Source: a bacterium (lineage in GTDB: Bacteria; DRYD01). Taken from it: a stretch of 64,000 nucleotides of DNA. Shown piece after piece: positions 61,101 to 64,000 of this stretch. Positions within the stretch are counted from its first letter, which is position 1. Each line of letters begins with the position of its first letter. The DNA lies in NCBI GenBank assembly GCA_030549815.1, contig JAUQQQ010000001.1, forward strand, positions 18,524 to 82,523. The letters are read 5' to 3'. Position numbers and translations under genes: made by a program. The notes beneath the pieces were generated by a model that saw only the letters and a program-made list of their open reading frames with translations, ran no database searches and was not told where the DNA came from.

Positions 61101-61832
61101 AATTTTTCTGTTAGTCACTACAGCCAACTTAAATGAGTCATCATAACGATTGACTACAGTTATAACATTAGACTTATAAACAGGTGCAGAAATTTTTCCA
61201 ACATTAAAAAAAGCATGCCCAAAAGCTACAAAATATCCATCTTTATCTATTTTTGTAAGCGTCCCTGTCCCAGTTATCTTTATATCTCCATCAACAAGTG
61301 CTACACTTATACTACTCCCTTCCTTTACATCATTACCAGTATTCGAAACATCGTAACTTAATGAAGGTTGAATTGCATTAAATATAAAATTAGAAGAAAA
61401 AGTTTTTTTTAATTCTGTTGAAAATAAATTAACAGCCTTTTGATTAGGAAAATTCAAAACAACCGGTAAATTATTAAAAATCCCCTTCCTTACCTCACTA
61501 TTACTTTTAATACTGTCCATATACTCAATAGGAAGCACAAAAGCGAGAGGCTCCTTCTGGAACGAATAACCCGCAAAAAGAGCACCAATAATCTTTCCAT
61601 TTGATACAAGAGGACTACCACTCATACCCGCAGCAACAGGCAAATCTCTATCCTTAAACTTTATAACATAAACCTTAACAGTAGGAGAATCCTGAATATA
61701 AACAGGCTCAGGAGTTAATAAATCAACATTAATCTTTTCCACTCCCCTACCCAAATCAGTCAATATATAATCCTCAGCAAAAGATACCATGATAATAATA
61801 GCAATAAATACAATTAATCTAATTAAATTCAT
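58098..61832 (-). CDS. exported SpoIVB-type (S55) peptidase domain with beta-propeller, 1244 aa
   Basis: ATG 61832 (AAGGAGAG upstream; the track's start is ten codons earlier) gives a signal (LIRLIVFIAIIIMVSFA). The S55 domain covers about residues 25-320: the nucleophile in AAGMSGSPLVSNGKIIGALF and the His region in GTGTLTKIDKDGYFVAFGHAF, as in SpoIVB. Middle: Asp/Asn-rich linker, then repeated WD/PQQ-like strands (a beta-propeller, about residues 640-930). C-terminus: beta-sandwich modules (NLWDPNGDTLNVCLEYY, IFIDNTKPTLEKYTYKNGML). In Bacillus SpoIVB cleaves SpoIVFA in spore signalling; here no spore genes are seen, so its target is unknown. Begins 8 bp after surE. Confidence 0.8.
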   Translation of the reverse strand: MNLIRLIVFIAIIIMVSFAEDYILTDLGRGVEKINVDLLTPEPVYIQDSPTVKVYVIKFKDRDLPVAAGMSGSPLVSNGKIIGALFAGYSFQKEPLAFVLPIEYMDSIKSNSEVRKGIFNNLPVVLNFPNQKAVNLFSTELKKTFSSNFIFNAIQPSLSYDVSNTGNDVKEGSSISVALVDGDIKITGTGTLTKIDKDGYFVAFGHAFFNVGKISAPVYKSNVITVVNRYDDSFKLAVVTNRKIGSIVFDSNYGILGKLGQDSKMIPLKIGISLSSKELKNYSCYVVDNDKLVYLLSLITFYSAISNYVESDLPYEFRIKLGFVNGRVQDISIPSINTPIEKLLPVVYEYLNFLSSIPSSDNKLNFIDFSLDIKPQDIGIINNISISNKEDNNISFGINYFDPINKKNEKEVVNIVFPTEAANENLYFGVGGEYDLPRIFEDLGISWTKPKDFNQLLTFINFFSRPDPRSLSVVISTKLYGAINYQGKVIPLTSPQLYKYYLQFNMPFIYLSYYPIIIREKTKFIPIGYDVFQIDVNGSISKAEREKKEKTIFSYVINNNENIDFEKSILRRSSTENIEKEIYDIFQEYNKKNEKNSDDKQSENLKTDDNKEKDYKETNTVILSNYDDLIDGIQNNVFVDYQGNIYSSSVSLSETKVKKNFFKILSYNKKMLGFSYDFDNYTSMYVFERDGKIKYTKRFKNIFSDVRFSNNKIIASTFDGTIYIINPNNFEIEKKIDTDYVFKNVDFYKNYIVATNVRYPSSIVFFSLDGQKLREEILPFIDVSNLSIDGDNILVACYGGMVLVLNDREKKYFQTYQENVTAINVVDGNLLIGTYPKPYIYIVPDYKNSGEYSRPILYDGFDSDGYVEDISSNNEKIFLSYKGNKLSVFSIDKSKLFGSINQFYQRTPNLNWEKLISIPNVYWFIPFVSYGDYFGIPYISNTFTVISFVQNKNSDESYYISKVFDSGQQKYLYSIFVRGDGSYKVFVRMGNNPIVDQSWTNWFDARKLQEDKYKYRYFQYKIILYPNTTIYSVLGLFRKLNYKPFFIVDLNKKVYNSKDTLKVNLWDPNGDTLNVCLEYYKGVKTSSSLENWVLLEREQVETKKTDINNPDFNTDLSLSLSSIRDDGKVRLKISVDDSPSNFNSYFVQEQEFEIFIDNTKPTLEKYTYKNGMLEVIAKDQSFVEVFIEINNRLIPMILKKIEGNRYFYYINLPENIKAKDDRNSFINIVLKDEAGNTNKITPIL

Positions 61833-61839
61833 AAATATT

Positions 61840-62769
61840 TTACTCTCCTTTCTTTTTAACACTCAAAAAATAGTTTCCAATCTTATTAAGAGAATTCGCA
61901 AAAGCTATACTTGCAGATTTATTTATTGCTTCCTTAATTTCAATGAAAACTTTCTCAAGATCCTTTTTCTTAAATTTCTTTGAATCTCTACGTAAATTAA
62001 AATCCAATAAAATAGGAGTAATGGATATACAACCATTATAAACCGCCTCAATGTCACTTATTTCTTCTTCACCTTGAACATATCTTTCAATTTTTTCATA
62101 GAAGTTTTCATCAACAGTATAATTATTCCTTTTCCAGTATATCCAGAAATATAAGTTTTGTCGAGGGTCGTGACGAGCCTCTAAATAAGCCAAATGTCTA
62201 AAATCACTCTGATACGTAACCAACGGATTAACATCCTTTTTTAAATCCTTAAAAGGAGGTATATTCACATTCAACAATATATCTCTAAACTTAGGTAAAT
62301 AATTCTTGTAATTCTCAACAAATTCATACATAAAAATACTGGCAAAAGTATAATCAGGATCATCATATTGAAATAGACTAACAGAAATACCAGGAATACC
62401 ATATATATATCCTTCACTAACCGCAGAGAATGTTCCCGAAACCATTAAATCCAACCCCATATTCGCCCCTCGATTAATCCCTGATATAATAAGGTCGATG
62501 TTTTTTTCTAAATATCCATTTGCAATGATTACGCAATCAGCAGGAGAACCAGTGCAACTAAAAATCTCCATCTTTCCATCTTTATATACCTCTTTAATCC
62601 TAACAGGAATTTGATAAGTAATGGAATGTCCACTTACACTTCTTTCTCTATCAGGAGCAACAACAATTAACCTATTGATAAAATTTTCCTCATCTTCTCC
62701 AAATTGATGATAGAGAGAAATTATACCTTCAGAGTTATACCCATCGTCGTTTGTTATTAAAATATTCAT
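61840..62769 (-). CDS. surE: 5'/3'-nucleotidase SurE
   Basis: 309 aa. Starts MNILITNDDGYNSEGI (metal-binding NDDG), then APDRERSVSGHSITY with the conserved Ser, CTGSPADCVIIANG and IISGINRGANMGLDLMVSGT. A phosphatase of nucleoside monophosphates and short polyphosphate. The C-terminal part is longer than in E. coli SurE by about 50 residues and Lys-rich. Its ATG overlaps the stop of the small membrane protein gene; the S55 gene follows after 8 bp. Confidence 0.93.
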   Translation of the reverse strand: MNILITNDDGYNSEGIISLYHQFGEDEENFINRLIVVAPDRERSVSGHSITYQIPVRIKEVYKDGKMEIFSCTGSPADCVIIANGYLEKNIDLIISGINRGANMGLDLMVSGTFSAVSEGYIYGIPGISVSLFQYDDPDYTFASIFMYEFVENYKNYLPKFRDILLNVNIPPFKDLKKDVNPLVTYQSDFRHLAYLEARHDPRQNLYFWIYWKRNNYTVDENFYEKIERYVQGEEEISDIEAVYNGCISITPILLDFNLRRDSKKFKKKDLEKVFIEIKEAINKSASIAFANSLNKIGNYFLSVKKKGE

Positions 62770-63104
62770 AAGTCCTTTAGATCAAAAATTGATTTTCTAC
62801 CTTCTTTTTTTTCTTCCCTTTTTTCAGGAACATCAAATGAAAGAGATATACTTTCTTTAGTAGTAGACTTTGAAGTTTCCTTTATTTTCTTATCTCCTAC
62901 TTCTTTTTTTTCTAAAGTTGGCATAGCTAAATCATCAAAACTTATCTTCTCCTTTTTTACTTGCTTTGATATATTAACTTTAACTTTTTCAGAAAGCAAA
63001 GCATTTAATATAAATAAAATAACAGTAGCTGCACTAAAAGCAATAGACGCAAAAAATAATATTCTTTGAATAGCCAAAACTTGATTCAATTCCATTGATT
63101 CCAT
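62766..63104 (-). CDS. small membrane protein with charged tail
   Basis: Unknown. 112 aa: one helix (IQRILFFASIAFSAATVILFILNALL) and a Lys/Glu/Ser-rich tail with SFDDLAMPTLEKK and SIFDLKDL. Its ATG directly follows the coaD stop (TAAATG), with GGAGGTGG upstream, and its end overlaps surE by 4 bp. Perhaps a membrane scaffold; no better assignment. Confidence 0.6.
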   Translation of the reverse strand: MESMELNQVLAIQRILFFASIAFSAATVILFILNALLSEKVKVNISKQVKKEKISFDDLAMPTLEKKEVGDKKIKETSKSTTKESISLSFDVPEKREEKKEGRKSIFDLKDL

Positions 63105-63620
63105 TTAATCCACCTCCATTTTAAATTTATCCATTCTTTCTAACACATCCTGCAAAATATTGGAAGGAACAAAAGGAGAAATATCTCCACCAAAATACGC
63201 TATTTCCTTAACCAAAGAAGAACTGAGAAAATTATACTCAAATTTAGTCATAAAAAATACAGTCTCTACATCAAACAACTTTGAATTAACTAAATGTTGC
63301 TGAAATTCATACTCAAAATCAGAAATAGCTCTCATACCCTTTACTACAAACCTTATGTTGTTCTGTTTTAGATAATCTACTAACAAACCTTTAAAACTTT
63401 CCACGATTATTTTCTCATTACCTTCAGTAGCTTTCTTTATTAACCTTACCCTTTCATCCAAAGAAAACAAAGGTTTCTTCCTATAATTAAAAAGAACCAG
63501 GACTATTACTTTATCGAACAATTTAAGTGCCCTATTTATAATATCGATATGCCCCAAAGTTATAGGATCAAAACTGCCCGGATATACAGCTATTCTATCC
63601 TGATATGAGAAATCCTTCAT
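63105..63620 (-). CDS. coaD: phosphopantetheine adenylyltransferase
   Basis: 171 aa from ATG 63620 (the track's TTG start adds 15 basic residues). RIAVYPGSFDPITLGHIDII (T/HxGH), VLFNYRKKPLFSLDERVRLI, VKGMRAISDFEYEFQQ and FLSSSLVKEIAYFGGDISPFVP are all CoaD motifs. Fourth step of coenzyme A synthesis. Overlaps the upstream gene by 26 bp on the same strand, so it is coupled to it. Confidence 0.94.
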   Translation of the reverse strand: MKDFSYQDRIAVYPGSFDPITLGHIDIINRALKLFDKVIVLVLFNYRKKPLFSLDERVRLIKKATEGNEKIIVESFKGLLVDYLKQNNIRFVVKGMRAISDFEYEFQQHLVNSKLFDVETVFFMTKFEYNFLSSSLVKEIAYFGGDISPFVPSNILQDVLERMDKFKMEVD

Positions 63621-64000
63621 CCTCAGATGTTGGAGATTTCTTCTGTTCCTCTCTCTTTTCTTCAACTTTTTGTTTATTTTGGGTTGCTTGAGTTTGTTGA
63701 GAAACTTCTAAAAATCTTGCTATTTCTTCTGCTGTTAATTGCCTAACTATTATGATATACTCCATAACTTTTTCATCATTAAGAAAAACCTCAATCGTAT
63801 AATCCCCAAACTCATCAAACTGAATATCTTTGAAATAATTTACCATTAGTTGCGGAATATTTCTTTGTTTTAGTTCAAAATCTTGTTTTCCAGTAGAAAC
63901 CAACTTACTTCCAGATGGTTTTTTTATAACTATTTCTTGGGTAAAACTACCTTCTCCATTACTCCACCCATTAGCAATGTAAAAGGAAACTGGGGCATTT
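63595..64000 (-). CDS. beta-rich protein, N-terminus beyond the window
   Basis: The track begins this at an internal TTG/ATG, but the frame is open to the window edge: NAPVSFYIANGWSNGEGSFT, QEIVIKKPSGSKLVSTGKQD, then a sandwich-like part (FGDYTIEVFLNDEKVMEYII) and a Gln/Lys/Glu-rich tail. It resembles small DUF6941-type proteins (W.NGxG..., FxxxGxYxIEVxLDxE). At least 134 codons are visible. Role unknown; coupled to coaD. Confidence 0.6.
   Translation of the reverse strand, partial: NAPVSFYIANGWSNGEGSFTQEIVIKKPSGSKLVSTGKQDFELKQRNIPQLMVNYFKDIQFDEFGDYTIEVFLNDEKVMEYIIIVRQLTAEEIARFLEVSQQTQATQNKQKVEEKREEQKKSPTSEDEGFLISG

Overview
Visibly AT-rich (roughly 30% GC by eye) chromosomal DNA of a bacterium with an outer membrane. 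It has an ADP-heptose-type glycosyltransferase (GT9), GDP-mannose dehydratase and a tripartite RND copper/silver exporter. It also carries genes more often met in Firmicutes, Thermotogota, Synergistota and related deep lineages: a SigH-like sigma factor, a SpoIVB-type (S55) peptidase domain, RtcB, a HerA-like ATPase, 2-oxoacid:ferredoxin oxidoreductase, an IS200/IS605-TnpB element and type III CRISPR remains. I infer a thermophilic or moderately thermophilic anaerobe/microaerophile (cytochrome bd oxidase) of a poorly sampled phylum. I cannot name the phylum from the sequence alone. No tRNA or rRNA gene was seen.

Layout. 0-4 kb: partial DUF2085 membrane protein, a Gln/Asn/Ser-rich coiled-coil protein and a leftward sugar/glycosyltransferase operon. 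4-5 kb: NlpC/P60 hydrolase with an unusual N-terminal module. 5-22.6 kb: a long leftward block of household genes (from its 5' end: membrane protein, Crp-like regulator, TPR protein, sucC, cdd, two exported unknowns, dnaG, sigma factor, eno, nadD, PilT-like ATPase, NfeD-like protein, ispG, thiamine-binding protein, YfhO-like protein). 22.6-27.5 kb: hemA-hemC fusion, a delta-60 repeat protein that looks damaged, and a HerA-like ATPase. 27.6-35 kb: leftward htpX, korA, rtcB and cydAB. 35-41.8 kb: rightward copper/silver efflux operon whose TolC-like gene is frameshifted twice. 41.8-47.3 kb: leftward polX, ftsW, prs (with a structured leader RNA) and P5C dehydrogenase. 47.4-52.2 kb: rightward hslV, tatD, FAD oxidoreductase, a decayed gene, sigH and rsmG. 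52.3-56.7 kb: a decaying defence/mobile island with one orphan CRISPR repeat, csx1, a CARF fragment, an IS605 element with a broken tnpA and intact tnpB, and a secreted-protein pseudogene. 56.7-64 kb: a lytic transglycosylase sharing its N-terminal module with the 4 kb hydrolase, then leftward genes ending in a giant S55-peptidase/propeller protein, surE and coaD.

The most unusual signals are: (i) two peptidoglycan hydrolases 52 kb apart with the same non-Sec, glycine-zipper N-terminal architecture, and a shared upstream ACAT6ACAAA-like motif that also precedes the coiled-coil protein and sigH; (ii) an H-type pseudoknot plus GNRA hairpin directly in front of the prs ribosome binding site; (iii) a HemA-HemC fusion; (iv) a single in-frame TGA dividing an HtpX peptidase from a membrane/OB-like domain; (v) several genes caught while decaying (tolC-like, tnpA, two secreted-protein pseudogenes, the delta-60 protein). 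All assignments rest on reading the sequence and on remembered family motifs. No database search was run.
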